Origin: Mariluticola halotolerans | GTDB lineage: Bacteria > Pseudomonadota > Alphaproteobacteria > Rhizobiales > Devosiaceae | NCBI RefSeq assembly: GCF_021611515.1 | Contig: NZ_CP090960.1 | Location: 558,001-622,000, forward strand | Length of the DNA stretch: 64,000 nt | Direction: 5' to 3' | In this document: positions 1 to 9,757 of the stretch, piece by piece | How the letters are laid out: every line of letters starts with the position of its first letter | How positions within the stretch are numbered: position 1 is the stretch's first letter | The notes under the pieces: generated by a model | Database searches by the model: none | What the model saw: the letters and a program-made list of their open reading frames with translations, nothing else | What the model was told of the DNA's origin: nothing | Made by a program: the position numbers and the translations under genes

Positions 1-1
1 G

Positions 2-781
2 GATGACGGCGCGTTCGATCTCGAGGCGTTTGAAGCGGCGTTGACGCCGCGCACCAAGATTGTGTCGCTGACACATATGTCAAACGTGCTGGGCACTGTG
101 ACACCGCTCAAGCAGGTGGTCGAGATTGCACATGCGCGCGGTATTGCTGTGGTTGTTGATGGCAGCCAGGGCGCGGTGCATATGCCGGTCGATGTGCAGG
201 ATATCGGTGCCGATTTCTACGTGATGACCGGGCACAAGCTTTATGGTCCCACCGGCATTGGCGTGCTTTATGGCCGTTATGACCTGTTGGCGGGGATGCA
301 GCCCTATCAGGGTGGCGGGGAGATGATCGAGGAAGTCAGTCTCGATGCGGTTACCTATAATGCGCCCCCGCACCGGTTTGAGGCCGGTACGCCACCCATC
401 GTGCAAGCCATCGGGCTTGGGGCGGCGCTGGATTATATTTCGGCGCTGGGCCGCGACGATATTGCGGCACATGAAGCCGAGATTTCGACTTATGCGGCTG
501 AAAAGCTTCAGAAAATCAATTCGTTGCGCGTAATCGGCAATGCGCCGGGCAAGGGCGGTATTTTCTCGTTCGAGATAGAGGGCGCACACGCCCATGACGT
601 GTCCACGATCATGGATCGATATGGGGTTGCGGTGCGTGCTGGCACCCATTGTGCCATGCCGTTGCTAAAAAGATTTGGTGCTACCTCTACATGCCGGGCC
701 TCTTTCGGCCTATATAATGGCAAGGATGACGTCGACGCGCTTGTCGATGCCATTGAAAAAGCAAAAAGTTTCTTCGCCTGA
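2..781 (+). CDS. sufS: Cysteine desulfurase SufS, C-terminal part
   Basis: PLP-dependent enzyme that removes sulfur from L-cysteine as a persulfide and passes it to the SUF iron-sulfur cluster scaffold in the cytosol. The reading frame is open from base 2, so the gene starts upstream of the window. About 259 residues are visible, the C-terminal two thirds of a roughly 410-residue family. Seen: the PLP-Schiff-base lysine motif TGHKLYGP and the active-site cysteine loop in RAGTHCAMPLL, which is typical of group II (SufS/CsdA) desulfurases. The next two genes are also SUF genes, which supports SufS over CsdA. A TTG at 41 is internal and is not the start. Very secure assignment. Confidence 0.95.
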   Translation, partial: DDGAFDLEAFEAALTPRTKIVSLTHMSNVLGTVTPLKQVVEIAHARGIAVVVDGSQGAVHMPVDVQDIGADFYVMTGHKLYGPTGIGVLYGRYDLLAGMQPYQGGGEMIEEVSLDAVTYNAPPHRFEAGTPPIVQAIGLGAALDYISALGRDDIAAHEAEISTYAAEKLQKINSLRVIGNAPGKGGIFSFEIEGAHAHDVSTIMDRYGVAVRAGTHCAMPLLKRFGATSTCRASFGLYNGKDDVDALVDAIEKAKSFFA

Positions 782-798
782 ACGGCGGGACGGGTCAT

Positions 799-1206
799 AT
801 GAACGACGAATTGAAAACGACAGAAGACAAGGTTGCCGTGGCCGAAGGCAATGCGCCTGTTGTGGCGACAAGCGACAGCGGCGCTATTCCGGCCGACGAA
901 GTCGAGCGGATTACCACCGATCTGGTGGCGGCGTTCAAGACCGTTTATGACCCGGAAATTCCGGTCGATATCTATGAGCTGGGATTGATCTACAAGGTTG
1001 AACTCGATGATGACCGCAAGGTGAGCATCGATATGACCCTGACGGCGCCGGGTTGCCCTGTGGCAGGTGAAATGCCTGGCTGGGTTGAAACGGCCGCCGG
1101 CATGGTTGAGGGTGTACAGGAGGTTGAGGTCAAGATGGTGTTTGATCCGCCCTGGGGTCCCGATCGCATGAGTGAAGAAGCACAGGTAGCGCTGAACTGG
1201 TGGTGA
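799..1206 (+). CDS. sufT: SufT-like MIP18/DUF59 family Fe-S assembly protein
   Basis: 135-residue protein of the MIP18 (DUF59) family, which helps mature iron-sulfur proteins. The conserved core runs from about residue 36 to the end: the DPEIPVDIYELGLIY motif at 51-65, the TLTAPGCPVAGEMP motif with Cys86, and the terminal DPPWGPDRMSEEA motif. The first 30 residues are a variable Ala/Asp/Ser-rich tail. It lies 17 bases after sufS and 4 bases before sufA, so it is an operon member. The symbol follows family usage in SUF operons; the exact biochemical role of SufT is less settled than that of SufS. Confidence 0.88.
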   Translation: MNDELKTTEDKVAVAEGNAPVVATSDSGAIPADEVERITTDLVAAFKTVYDPEIPVDIYELGLIYKVELDDDRKVSIDMTLTAPGCPVAGEMPGWVETAAGMVEGVQEVEVKMVFDPPWGPDRMSEEAQVALNWW

Positions 1207-1210
1207 CCAA

Positions 1211-1591
1211 ATGAGCTTTGAAGTAATCAAATTGACAGAATCCGCTGCAGAGCGGATTTCCGAGATCATGGAGAATTCCGATACACCGGTTACTGGTGTG
1301 CGGGTTGGCGTCAAGAATTCCGGCTGCGCCGGTGTTGCCTACACGCTCGATTATGTGGCCGAACCGGTTGAAGGTGATGATCACGTGCACCAGCATGGTG
1401 TCGACGTTTATATCGACCCCAAGGCGACGATGTTCCTGTTGGGCACGGTGATGGATTTTGAAGTCGGCAAGCTCTCTTCCAGCTTCACATTCACCAACCC
1501 GAACCAGGTTGGTGCTTGTGGCTGCGGTGAAAGCGTGCAGCTGGAAAAGGCTGATTTGCGGCAGTTGGCTGAGGCCCGCGCCGCCGGTTAA
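1211..1591 (+). CDS. sufA: A-type Fe-S carrier SufA (HesB/IscA family)
   Basis: 126-residue A-type carrier that takes a nascent Fe-S cluster from the SufBCD scaffold to apoproteins. The three ligand cysteines are present: Cys39 in NSGCAG, and Cys103 and Cys105 in GACGCGES. Length and motif spacing are those of SufA/IscA/ErpA; placement at the end of a suf operon favours SufA. The stop codon TAA (1589-1591) directly abuts the stop codon of the convergent GGDEF gene, with no base between them. Confidence 0.93.
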   Translation: MSFEVIKLTESAAERISEIMENSDTPVTGVRVGVKNSGCAGVAYTLDYVAEPVEGDDHVHQHGVDVYIDPKATMFLLGTVMDFEVGKLSSSFTFTNPNQVGACGCGESVQLEKADLRQLAEARAAG

Positions 1592-2689
1592 TCAGGCGGC
1601 GAAATGCTTGCCCGTGTTTTTACGGACCAGCTCATGTTCCTGATCGATGACAGCATTGCGGCCCTTGTGCTTTGCGGCATAGAGGCAGCGATCTGCGCGT
1701 TCTACCAATGACACGACATTGTCGCCCGCTGTAAAGGCCGCCACACCAAACGAGGCTGTGACCCGCCCCAGCTTCTCGTTGGTGGACCGTTTTAGCAATT
1801 CACGGGACTGCACTGCCTTGCGTAGTCTATCAGCAAGATTGCGCGCCTGTTCCAGCGTGGTGCCGGGCAGAATGACCGCAAATTCCTCCCCGCCATAACG
1901 GGCAGCCGTATCGTCAATCTTGACGCTTGATTTCAGGGTGAGGGCAACGAGCCGCAACACCTGGTCACCGGTTTGATGGCCGTAATTGTCGTTAAACAGC
2001 TTGAAATGATCAATATCCAGCAGAATGAGCGCCAAGGGGCTGCCGTCTCGACCGGCGCGTTCAACTGCCGTGGCGATGTCGTGGTCGAAAGCCTTGCGGT
2101 TGGGTATCCGGGTCAGCGGATCAATCATGGATTCACGGCGGACCGCGTCGAGCTCCCGCTGCAGGGCGGTTACGTCTTTGCGGGCCGACTTCAGCCTGTC
2201 CTGCAGCATGGTGTTGGTCGTTTGCATGCGCTGTGTTTCGTGCAACAGGGTCATTGCCAGTTTTGACATCTGTTCAGGACCCATGCCCTGTTCCAGATCG
2301 CCACGGGCCGATTGCAGCAGCCCGGAATAGTTATTTGCGTTGGCAAGCGCGTTGTCGATCGCCTCATGAACAGCGCCGATACGCGTTGCGATTTCGGCGG
2401 AGACCACGTTGAGGCGTTCACCGACATCGCTGGATTGCAGGAATTCGCTATAGAGCGTCTCGGCGATCTGGAGGTCTGGCGTGCCACCCTTGGCAAGAAT
2501 GGCATTGATCCGGGCATTCAGTTCAGGATTTGTGCCGCTGGCATAGGTATATAGCAGCTCATAAAACTGTGGCTTGGGCGGGATTTTTCCCTTTTTCAGC
2601 AGGCTGAAGGCGGTGGTGCCATAGCCCAATGCACGATCGAATTGGTCGTTGTCCACTGGTCGCTCGCAGAATATATGCCAAAGCCGCAT
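1592..2689 (-). CDS. GGDEF-domain protein, probable diguanylate cyclase
   Basis: Probable cytosolic enzyme that makes cyclic di-GMP from two GTP. The N-terminal half (about 1-150) has no recognised domain; residues 155-186 look like a coiled coil that would pair two GGDEF domains. The GGDEF domain begins at DPLTRIPNR (190-198), has the metal-binding DIDHFK (225-230) and an intact active loop GGEEF at 266-270. The inhibitory I-site, usually RxxD five residues ahead of the loop, reads KIDD at 257-260, so the arginine is replaced by lysine. No transmembrane segment or classical sensory domain is seen. The start is the ATG at 2689, preceded by GGAA; a TTG six codons upstream is less likely. Activity is inferred, not shown. 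Confidence 0.85.
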   Translation of the reverse strand: MRLWHIFCERPVDNDQFDRALGYGTTAFSLLKKGKIPPKPQFYELLYTYASGTNPELNARINAILAKGGTPDLQIAETLYSEFLQSSDVGERLNVVSAEIATRIGAVHEAIDNALANANNYSGLLQSARGDLEQGMGPEQMSKLAMTLLHETQRMQTTNTMLQDRLKSARKDVTALQRELDAVRRESMIDPLTRIPNRKAFDHDIATAVERAGRDGSPLALILLDIDHFKLFNDNYGHQTGDQVLRLVALTLKSSVKIDDTAARYGGEEFAVILPGTTLEQARNLADRLRKAVQSRELLKRSTNEKLGRVTASFGVAAFTAGDNVVSLVERADRCLYAAKHKGRNAVIDQEHELVRKNTGKHFAA

Positions 2690-2771
2690 CGTTTCCGCGC
2701 GCAGCAAAGCGTTAGCGCGGACCTAAGGACGGCCTAACCAAGTAATTATTCGAATATATTAGCATTTAGTA

Positions 2772-4235
2772 TTAACCGGCTTTTATGGCCGAGCGCAACA
2801 GGAAAGCGGGAATCGGGCCATCATCTCCAAATGGAGAATTCTCGTCGCGATCCTTGCTGCCCGATTTGCGCGCAGGTTTGGTATCCCGTGATTTTGTGTC
2901 CGGCTTTGCGGAATCGACCGGTTTGGTCTCGGCCTTTTTGGCGGTCGGCCTGGTCTGATCGTTCTCGGGTGCGTCTGCTTTGGGCGCATTTGAACGGGCA
3001 GTTTTTGAGCGGCCACGCGAGCGCGATGTGCGGGCGGGCTTTTCCTGTGCCGGTGCGTCAGCCTCGGTCTTTTCGGTGGGCTTGCCGGCGTCAGCCTTGG
3101 CTGCTGCCGGGGCGCCCATCGTTTCGATATCGCGACCGATCAGCTTGAGAATGGCATCGATATATTTCGCGTCGGCGCTGGTTATCAGCGTAATCGCCTG
3201 GCCGGAACGGCCCGCGCGACCGGTGCGGCCAATACGGTGCACATAATCTTCAGCGTGAATCGGCACATCGAAATTGAAGACGTGGCTCACGGCAGGAATA
3301 TCCAGGCCGCGGGCGGCAACGTCGCTGGCTACCAGCAGCTGGATCTTGTTCGTCTTGAACTGGTCCAGCGTTTCCATGCGGCTCTTCTGGTCCATGTCGC
3401 CATGCAGCGCGCCGACACTGAAGCCGTGCCGCTCGAGTGAGCGCAGCAGGGTGGCGACATCGCGTTTGCGGTTGCAGAAAATAATCGCGTTGGTCAGGCC
3501 TTCAGAGGCGCGGATCTGGTCCCGGAGGGCGGCCCGTTTCTCAGCCGGTTTCGCGCCGGTTTTCAGCAATTTCTGGTCGATCGTGTCAGCCGTTGAATTC
3601 TGGCGTGCCACTTCTATCTGGATCGGATCGCGCAGGAATTGCCCGGTCAGCTTCTGGATTACCGGCGGCATGGTGGCCGAGAAGAACAGGGTCTGGTGAC
3701 GGGGAGGCAGAAGGCCGATGATGCGTTCGATATCAGGGATAAAACCCATATCGAGCATACGGTCGGCTTCATCGATGACCAGAATGTCGACGCCGGTCAG
3801 CAACAGGCGACCGCGCTCAAAATGATCAAGCATGCGTCCGGGGGTGGCGATCAGAACGTCGGCACCACGATCAAGTTTTTTGTTCTGTTCTTCAAAGGAG
3901 ACGCCGCCAATCAGCAGCGCGACAGTCAATTTGTGATTGATGCCGTATTTCTCGAAGTTCTCGTGCACCTGAGCGGCCAGTTCGCGCGTCGGCTCCAGAA
4001 TGAGCGTGCGCGGCATGCGGGCGCGGGCGCGGCCCTTTTCAAGCAGGGTCAGCATGGGCAGCACAAAGGATGCCGTTTTGCCGGTGCCTGTCTGGGCGAT
4101 GCCAATCACGTCCTTTTTCTCAAGAACGTGCGGGATAGCCTGCGCCTGAATTTCGGTGGGCTTGGTATAACCAGAAGCGTTTACAGCTTCGATTACTTTG
4201 GCGCTCAATCCAAGGGTCGAGAAGTTTTCAGTCAA
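2772..4235 (-). CDS. DEAD-box ATP-dependent RNA helicase (RhlE-like)
   Basis: 487-residue helicase expected to unwind RNA during ribosome assembly or mRNA decay. Seen in order: the Q motif region (TKPTEIQAQAIP), Walker A AQTGTGKT at 47-54, TPGR at 131-134, DEAD at 155-158, SAT at 186-188, then the C-terminal RecA domain with HRIGRTGRAGR. After about residue 385 comes a low-complexity Lys/Ala/Pro/Asp-rich tail with Arg-Ser repeats, typical of RhlE-type proteins and likely RNA binding. The start is TTG at 4235. An in-frame TAA lies two codons upstream and the Q-motif region begins right after, so no ATG start fits. Subfamily assignment is by overall motif and tail type. Confidence 0.9.
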   Translation of the reverse strand: MTENFSTLGLSAKVIEAVNASGYTKPTEIQAQAIPHVLEKKDVIGIAQTGTGKTASFVLPMLTLLEKGRARARMPRTLILEPTRELAAQVHENFEKYGINHKLTVALLIGGVSFEEQNKKLDRGADVLIATPGRMLDHFERGRLLLTGVDILVIDEADRMLDMGFIPDIERIIGLLPPRHQTLFFSATMPPVIQKLTGQFLRDPIQIEVARQNSTADTIDQKLLKTGAKPAEKRAALRDQIRASEGLTNAIIFCNRKRDVATLLRSLERHGFSVGALHGDMDQKSRMETLDQFKTNKIQLLVASDVAARGLDIPAVSHVFNFDVPIHAEDYVHRIGRTGRAGRSGQAITLITSADAKYIDAILKLIGRDIETMGAPAAAKADAGKPTEKTEADAPAQEKPARTSRSRGRSKTARSNAPKADAPENDQTRPTAKKAETKPVDSAKPDTKSRDTKPARKSGSKDRDENSPFGDDGPIPAFLLRSAIKAG

Positions 4236-4499
4236 ATTTTACGTCCACTCAATGTGTTACACCGCCAGCCATATGCGTGCAGCAATTGGTTGCGCGAGTG
4301 GCCTCTTAAGGCGCGGACCATAGCGATCAGGGACGCCAAGTCAACGATCATCAGGATATTTCATTAACGGCGCTGATCCCCAAACCGGTTCTGGCGCAAA
4401 ATACCATCGCTCTGAATTGTATTTTGCAATGATTTGGTGGCCAGTGACGGCCTAGTGTTCTCGGTAACCGATAACAATGATTGCATAGTATTATAAGCG

Positions 4500-6521
4500 T
4501 TAGATGTCGAGGTCGATCACGAATTCTGCATTTGCCTGGATGAAGTCGAAACGCGACTCGGGACGATTGCCCATCAACTGGTCAACCGACAGACGTGTTC
4601 CCTCACGGTCCTCGATCACGCGTACCTGCAGCAATGTGCGGGTTTCGGGCGCCATCGTGGTTTCCTTAAGGTGGGCAAAAGGCATCTCGCCGAGGCCCTT
4701 GAACCGGGTGACATCGATCTTGCCCCGGCCAGTGAATTCGGTCTGCATCAGTTCCGTGCGGTGTTCGTCATCGCGCGCATAAAGGGTTTTGGCTCCTTGC
4801 GTGATGCGATAGAGCGGTGGCATGGCCAGATACAGATGTCCCTTGTCAATCAGCTGCGGCATTTCCTGAAAGAAGAAGGTGATCAGCAAAGAGGCGATAT
4901 GTGCGCCGTCGACATCAGCATCCGTCATGATGATGATCTTGTCATAGCGCAGGTCGTCTTCGCGATACCGGTCGCGGGTGCCGCTGCCCAGCGCTTGAAT
5001 CAAATCGCCAATCTGCTGGTTGGCTGTGATCTTGTCGCGGCTGGCACCGGCCACATTGAGCACCTTGCCGCGCAAGGGCAGAACGGCCTGACTCTTGCGG
5101 TTGCGCGCCTGCTTGGCACTGCCGCCCGCACTGTCGCCTTCGACGATGAACAGTTCCGCGCCCTGCGCTGCTGACTGGGTACAATCCGCCAGCTTGCCGG
5201 GCAGGCGCAGCCGCCGTGTGGCGCTCTGGCGGTCAATGTCCTTCTGCTTGCGTCGGCGGACGCGCTCTTCCGCCCGCTCAATCGCCCAGTCGAGAAGTTT
5301 ATTGGCCTGAGCCGGGGATGCGGTCAGCCAATGGTCGAATGCATCGCGAATGGCGTTGTCGACGATACGGGTGGCTTCGCCCGACGCGAGCTTGTCCTTG
5401 GTCTGGCCGACAAATTCCGGTTCGCGGACAAATACCGAGAGCATCGCGCCGCAATGGCTGAGCACATCTTCTGATGTGAGCACGTTGGCGCGCTTGTTGT
5501 TGGTCATTTCCGCGTAGTTTTTGAGACCACGGAGGAGAGCGGTACGCAGGCCCGCTTCATGGGTGCCGCCGTCCTGGGTCGGTACTGTATTACAGTAGGA
5601 ATTGGTGAAGCTGTCGCCCACATACCAGGCAATGGCCCATTCGGTGGCGCCATGTGTGCCGGGCTTGCCGACATTACCGGCGAATAATTCGTCGACAATC
5701 CGGGTCTCGCCCTCGATGCGCGCGCCCATGAAATCGCGCAGGCCGCCGGGGTAATGGAAGGTTGCCTTTTCCGGAACCTCATCATTGGCCAGGCTTTCAT
5801 CGCAGGCCCAGCGGATTTCCACGCCACCGAACAGGTAGGCTTTGGCGCGGGCCATCTTGAAGATGCGGGCCGCTGAGAAGCCGAGCTTGTCGCCAAAGAT
5901 CTGCGGGTCAGGATGAAACTTGATGCTGGTGCCGCGCCGGTTATGGACCTTGCCGAGGTCCTCTATCGGGCCCTGCGCGTGGCCACGCGAGAATTTTTGA
6001 CGATAAAGCGTCTGGTCGCGGGCGACTTCCACAGTCAGGTCATCGGTGAGCGCATTGACGACAGAAATACCGACGCCGTGCAGACCACCGGAGGTTTCAT
6101 AAGCCTTGCCGTCGAATTTGCCGCCGGCATGCAGGGTTGTCATGATGACTTCGAGTGCGGACTTTTCCGGAAATTTGGGGTGAGGGTCCACCGGGATGCC
6201 GCGCCCGTTGTCAGTGACGGTCAGAGAGCCATCCTCTGCCATGAAGACTTCAATACGCGATGCGTGTCCGCCGATCGCCTCATCCATGCAGTTGTCGATG
6301 ACTTCGGCGAACAGATGATGCAGCGCGTTGATGTCGGTGCCGCCGATATACATGCCCGGGCGTCGCCGCACCGGCTCAAGGCCTTCAAGCACTTCAATGT
6401 CGGCCGCCGAATAGCTTTCGCCGCCGGGAGCAGGGGCTTGCGCCTTGCGTTCGGCTTTTGCGGGCGGGGTTGCCGGTTGCGGCGCGGCGTTGCTTGCAAA
6501 TAGGTCGTTGCTCTGCGGCAT
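4500..6521 (-). CDS. parE: DNA topoisomerase IV subunit B
   Basis: ATPase subunit of topoisomerase IV, which decatenates daughter chromosomes with ParC. It has 673 residues, the ParE size; GyrB is usually about 800. Seen: GHKL ATPase motifs (EVIDNCMDEA, DNGRGIP, GLHGVG), the transducer, the TOPRIM motif EGDSAGG, and DADVDGAHI with the metal-binding aspartates. The stretch PLRGKVLNVAGASRDKI is ParE-like. A Pro/Ala-rich tail of about 35 residues precedes the first ATPase helix. The start is the ATG at 6521, with GGAG six bases upstream; the frame stays open for 43 more codons but that part is not family-like. parC is not in the window. Confidence 0.93.
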   Translation of the reverse strand: MPQSNDLFASNAAPQPATPPAKAERKAQAPAPGGESYSAADIEVLEGLEPVRRRPGMYIGGTDINALHHLFAEVIDNCMDEAIGGHASRIEVFMAEDGSLTVTDNGRGIPVDPHPKFPEKSALEVIMTTLHAGGKFDGKAYETSGGLHGVGISVVNALTDDLTVEVARDQTLYRQKFSRGHAQGPIEDLGKVHNRRGTSIKFHPDPQIFGDKLGFSAARIFKMARAKAYLFGGVEIRWACDESLANDEVPEKATFHYPGGLRDFMGARIEGETRIVDELFAGNVGKPGTHGATEWAIAWYVGDSFTNSYCNTVPTQDGGTHEAGLRTALLRGLKNYAEMTNNKRANVLTSEDVLSHCGAMLSVFVREPEFVGQTKDKLASGEATRIVDNAIRDAFDHWLTASPAQANKLLDWAIERAEERVRRRKQKDIDRQSATRRLRLPGKLADCTQSAAQGAELFIVEGDSAGGSAKQARNRKSQAVLPLRGKVLNVAGASRDKITANQQIGDLIQALGSGTRDRYREDDLRYDKIIIMTDADVDGAHIASLLITFFFQEMPQLIDKGHLYLAMPPLYRITQGAKTLYARDDEHRTELMQTEFTGRGKIDVTRFKGLGEMPFAHLKETTMAPETRTLLQVRVIEDREGTRLSVDQLMGNRPESRFDFIQANAEFVIDLDI

Positions 6522-6853
6522 GGGTACTCCGGCTGAACTTCGCGAATCAAAGCATGTGATGGATAGCATAACCGGCGACACGACAAAGTGTTCACCCGCT
6601 GATTGATGCAAATTTCCAGCGAAGAAGATGGTTTGAGGGCATCGGGGCACCTGTTGGTGCCTGATGGACGTGTCAGAGAGTGTTGTTCATAGAGCAGGTC
6701 TATCCGGCAAAAGTTTGTCTTTTGTTCCTCCTTTCGGTGTCGAGCCGATGAACGCTGGCTGAACAGACGGTTGGGAATGGGTTCAAACGGGAACGGCTAG
6801 GGTCATCTCACGCTTTGAGAGAGCGCTGAAACCGGAGCTGAGGAGTTCACCCC
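6522..6853. other. Intergenic region between divergent parE and secreted-protein gene
   Basis: This stretch must hold the promoters for parE (leftward) and for the secreted-protein gene (rightward). No convincing hairpin, RNA gene or conserved reading frame was recognised. An in-frame extension of parE runs into it but lacks family similarity. Confidence 0.5.
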
Positions 6854-7330
6854 ATGACCAGCATTTTGTCCTTCAAGAAAACCACCCGTGCTGCGGTTGC
6901 CGCCCTGATCATTGGCGCCGCATCCATTTCCGCCATGCCAGCCCAGGCCGCCGGCAACAATGTTGCCTTTGGCTTCAACTTCAACAGCGGCAATGGCATT
7001 TCTTTTTCCATCGCCAGTGACAATGACACCAACCGGGGCCGGGGGCGCGATGTCCGTCACAGCCAGCGCCGGGCCTGTATGAGCGATCGTGAATTGGCCC
7101 GCGGCCTGTCACGTGTCGGCTTCACCAATATACGTCTGGGACGCGAGAGCCGGGGCAAGGTGGTTGCCGAAGCGTCGCGCGGCCGTGCCGAGTACACCAT
7201 GCTGGTTGATCGCTGTGACGGTGATGTGAGCCGTCTGGAGAAGAAGTATTCACGTCGTGACAGCTATCGCGACCGGAATGACCATCGCCGGGGCGGTAAT
7301 GGCACCCGTCTGGAATTCAATTTCCGCTAA
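6854..7330 (+). CDS. Secreted Arg-rich protein, possibly PepSY-like
   Basis: 158-residue protein of unknown function. Residues 1-32 are a classic Sec signal peptide (basic start, hydrophobic core, cleavage after MPAQA), so the mature protein is periplasmic or outside the cell. Residues about 74-130 (CMSDREL, then GF, then a Tyr/Val-Asp strand and CDGDVSRL) resemble the short PepSY-like repeat common in Hyphomicrobiales periplasmic proteins; this is inference from pattern. The mature part has two cysteines (75 and 121) that could form a disulfide, and its tail (133-158) is rich in Arg/Asp/Asn. The start has a good SD (GAGGAGTT). The gene stands alone and is followed by a terminator. Confidence 0.72.
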   Translation: MTSILSFKKTTRAAVAALIIGAASISAMPAQAAGNNVAFGFNFNSGNGISFSIASDNDTNRGRGRDVRHSQRRACMSDRELARGLSRVGFTNIRLGRESRGKVVAEASRGRAEYTMLVDRCDGDVSRLEKKYSRRDSYRDRNDHRRGGNGTRLEFNFR

Positions 7331-7359
7331 AGCCTGCCGCCTTTACACCCAATCGTTCA

Positions 7360-7386
7360 AGCCCCGGTCTTTGTATCGGGGCTTTT
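7360..7386 (+). terminator. Rho-independent terminator
   Basis: Hairpin AGCCCCG / CGGGGCT with a 10-base loop followed by TTT, 30 bases after the stop codon of the secreted-protein gene. Confidence 0.8.
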
Positions 7387-7851
7387 ACGTATCGGGTGGG
7401 TGGTTTCTAGCCTTTATGTGCCAGGGCGGTTCAAAATCGGACACTGAAAGGCTGACAAAATGCGTTTCTTTACCTTTGGTTTGCTTTGCCTCAGCACTTT
7501 CTTAAGTGCCCGCTGGTAGAAATATTGTCATACGGTTTTAGTTTGGAGTTGCCGTATGCAGCCCGTGTTTCGACAAAGTATTGCGTATTCATCGCTCGAT
7601 TTACGGGACCCTTCCAAACACGGATGGCTGCAGGCCGGATTTAATGGTTTTGCGTACCGGCTTGCCCATCTGTGTGTCTCCCGATCACTTGCCGTGATTG
7701 GGATTTCCGCGGTGTTCTACTTCATTTAGAGCCAGTCGCCGCAGTTCTCTTTATCTTTGATGTTTTGTGGCTGTCTGATCGATGCGATCTGGCGTTGCCG
7801 GTGCGTGTCGCCGGCTTGTTGTCTTCGGAGTTCCTGGCGCGTGGGTGCATG
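7387..7851. other. Gene-poor stretch between two terminators
   Basis: About 465 bases with no convincing gene. Short open frames exist (for example a 57-codon frame from 7556) but lack a Shine-Dalgarno and any recognisable domain. An inverted repeat CATACGG...CCGTATG (7529-7558, 16-base loop) is present without a T-run, so its role is unknown. Confidence 0.4.
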
Positions 7852-7879
7852 AAAAAAAGGGGCCCGAACGGGCCCCTTT
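7852..7879 (-). terminator. Rho-independent terminator of glnB-glnA
   Basis: On the minus strand, GGGGCCC GTTC GGGCCCC followed by seven T, 22 bases after the glnA stop codon. The hairpin is perfect with a tetraloop. Confidence 0.92.
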
Positions 7880-7901
7880 CATTTATCTGTAACGCGTCCG
7901 C

Positions 7902-9311
7902 TTAGGCGGAGTAGTACATTTCGTATTCAGCCGGGTGTGGCGAATGCTCGAACTTGATGACTTCTTCCATCTTCAGTTCGATATAGGCGTCGATCTGGTC
8001 GTCGTCGAAGACGCCGCCGGCCTTGAGGAAGTCACGGTCGGCATCCAGGCTTTCCAGCGCTTCACGCAGTGAGGCGGAAACGGTCGGGATAGCTTTCAGC
8101 TCTTCCTTCGGCAGTTCGTACAGATCCTTGTCCATGGGCTCGCCCGGATGAATCTTGTTCTTGATGCCGTCGAGCCCGGCCATGAGCAGTGCTGCAAAGG
8201 CGAGGTACGGATTGGCCATCGGATCGGGGAAGCGCACTTCGACGCGCTTCGCCTTCGGCGACTGGCCGAAAGGAATACGGCAGGAGGCCGAACGGTTGCG
8301 GGCAGAATAGGCCAGCAGAACCGGTGCTTCGAAACCCGGGACCAGACGCTTGTAGGAGTTGGTCGAGGGGTTGGTGAAGGCGTTGATGGCCTTCGCGTGC
8401 TTGATCACGCCACCGATATAATAGAGGCATTCCATCGACAGGCCGGCATATTCGTCGCCAGCAAACAAGGGCTTGCCATCGCGCCAGATCGACTGGTGGC
8501 AATGCATGCCCGAACCATTGTCGCCATAAACGGGCTTCGGCATGAAGGTTGCGGTCTTGCCATAGGCATTGGCAACCTGATGCACGACATATTTATATAC
8601 CTGCACGCTGTCCGCAGACTGGATCATCGGCTGGAACTTGATGCCGAGTTCGTGCTGGGCGGATGCCACTTCGTGGTGGTGCTTTTCGATGATGACGCCC
8701 ATGTCGCCCATGGCGGAGAGCATTTCACCACGGATATCCTGAGCGCTGTCGAGGGGCGGTACGGGGAAGTAACCCTTCTTGGTGCCGATGTGGTGGCCCG
8801 AATTGCCGGCTTCATAATCAGCATCATTGTTCGAGGGGAGTTCGAAATGATCGACCTTAAACCCGGTGTTGTAGGGGGTATTTGAATACTTCACGTCGTC
8901 GAACAGGAAGAATTCCGGCTCGGGGCCAAACATCACCGCATCGCCAATGCCGCTTTCGCGCACATAGGCCTCGGCCTTTTTGGCCGTGGTGCGCGGATCG
9001 CGGTTATAGGGTTGGTATGTAGCCGGCTCGAGAATGTCGCAGTTGATCGCCAGGGTGGACTGACCGAAGAACGGGTCCATGTAAGCGCTGCTTGTATCGG
9101 GCATCAGAACCATGTCGGATTCATTGATGGCTTTCCAGCCGCCGATGGAGGAGCCGTCAAACATGACGCCTTCCTCGAACATGTCTTCATCAACAACGGA
9201 CTGGTCCATTGTGACGTGCTGCAGCTTGCCACGCGGGTCGGTGAAGCGCAGGTCGACGAACTTGATGTTCTCGTCTTTGATTTTCTTTAGCAGATCGCTA
9301 ACAGAGCTCAT
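7902..9311 (-). CDS. glnA: Type I glutamine synthetase
   Basis: 469-residue enzyme that makes glutamine from glutamate, ammonia and ATP, the main ammonia-assimilation step. It forms cytosolic dodecamers. Seen: FDGSSIGGW near residue 51, the metal-ligand region [11 protein letters not shown] (127-137), the glutamate-binding loop [13 protein letters not shown] (314-326) and [12 protein letters not shown]. The adenylylation tyrosine is present, Tyr398 in DKDLYELP, so activity is probably switched off by GlnE (not in the window). It lies 62 bases downstream of glnB and shares its sigma-54 promoter. A strong terminator follows. Confidence 0.97.
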   Translation of the reverse strand: MSSVSDLLKKIKDENIKFVDLRFTDPRGKLQHVTMDQSVVDEDMFEEGVMFDGSSIGGWKAINESDMVLMPDTSSAYMDPFFGQSTLAINCDILEPATYQPYNRDPRTTAKKAEAYVRESGIGDAVMFGPEPEFFLFDDVKYSNTPYNTGFKVDHFELPSNNDADYEAGNSGHHIGTKKGYFPVPPLDSAQDIRGEMLSAMGDMGVIIEKHHHEVASAQHELGIKFQPMIQSADSVQVYKYVVHQVANAYGKTATFMPKPVYGDNGSGMHCHQSIWRDGKPLFAGDEYAGLSMECLYYIGGVIKHAKAINAFTNPSTNSYKRLVPGFEAPVLLAYSARNRSASCRIPFGQSPKAKRVEVRFPDPMANPYLAFAALLMAGLDGIKNKIHPGEPMDKDLYELPKEELKAIPTVSASLREALESLDADRDFLKAGGVFDDDQIDAYIELKMEEVIKFEHSPHPAEYEMYYSA

Positions 9312-9373
9312 TATTTGATCCTTAGTTACCTAGACTCTGATTGACATGATGGAACGTGTTGGCCAACGCGACA

Positions 9374-9754
<381 letters not shown>

Positions 9755-9757
9755 TTA

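Noticed and set aside
4500-6521. gyrB in place of parE
   Set aside because: Length (673) and the PLRGKVLNVAGAS region favour ParE.
7529-7558. Inverted repeat CATACGG...CCGTATG
   Set aside because: Long loop and no T-run, no gene beside it; could be chance.
7672-7905. 77-codon plus-strand frame in the gap before glnA
   Set aside because: Runs through the glnA terminator hairpin and lacks an SD; not a gene.
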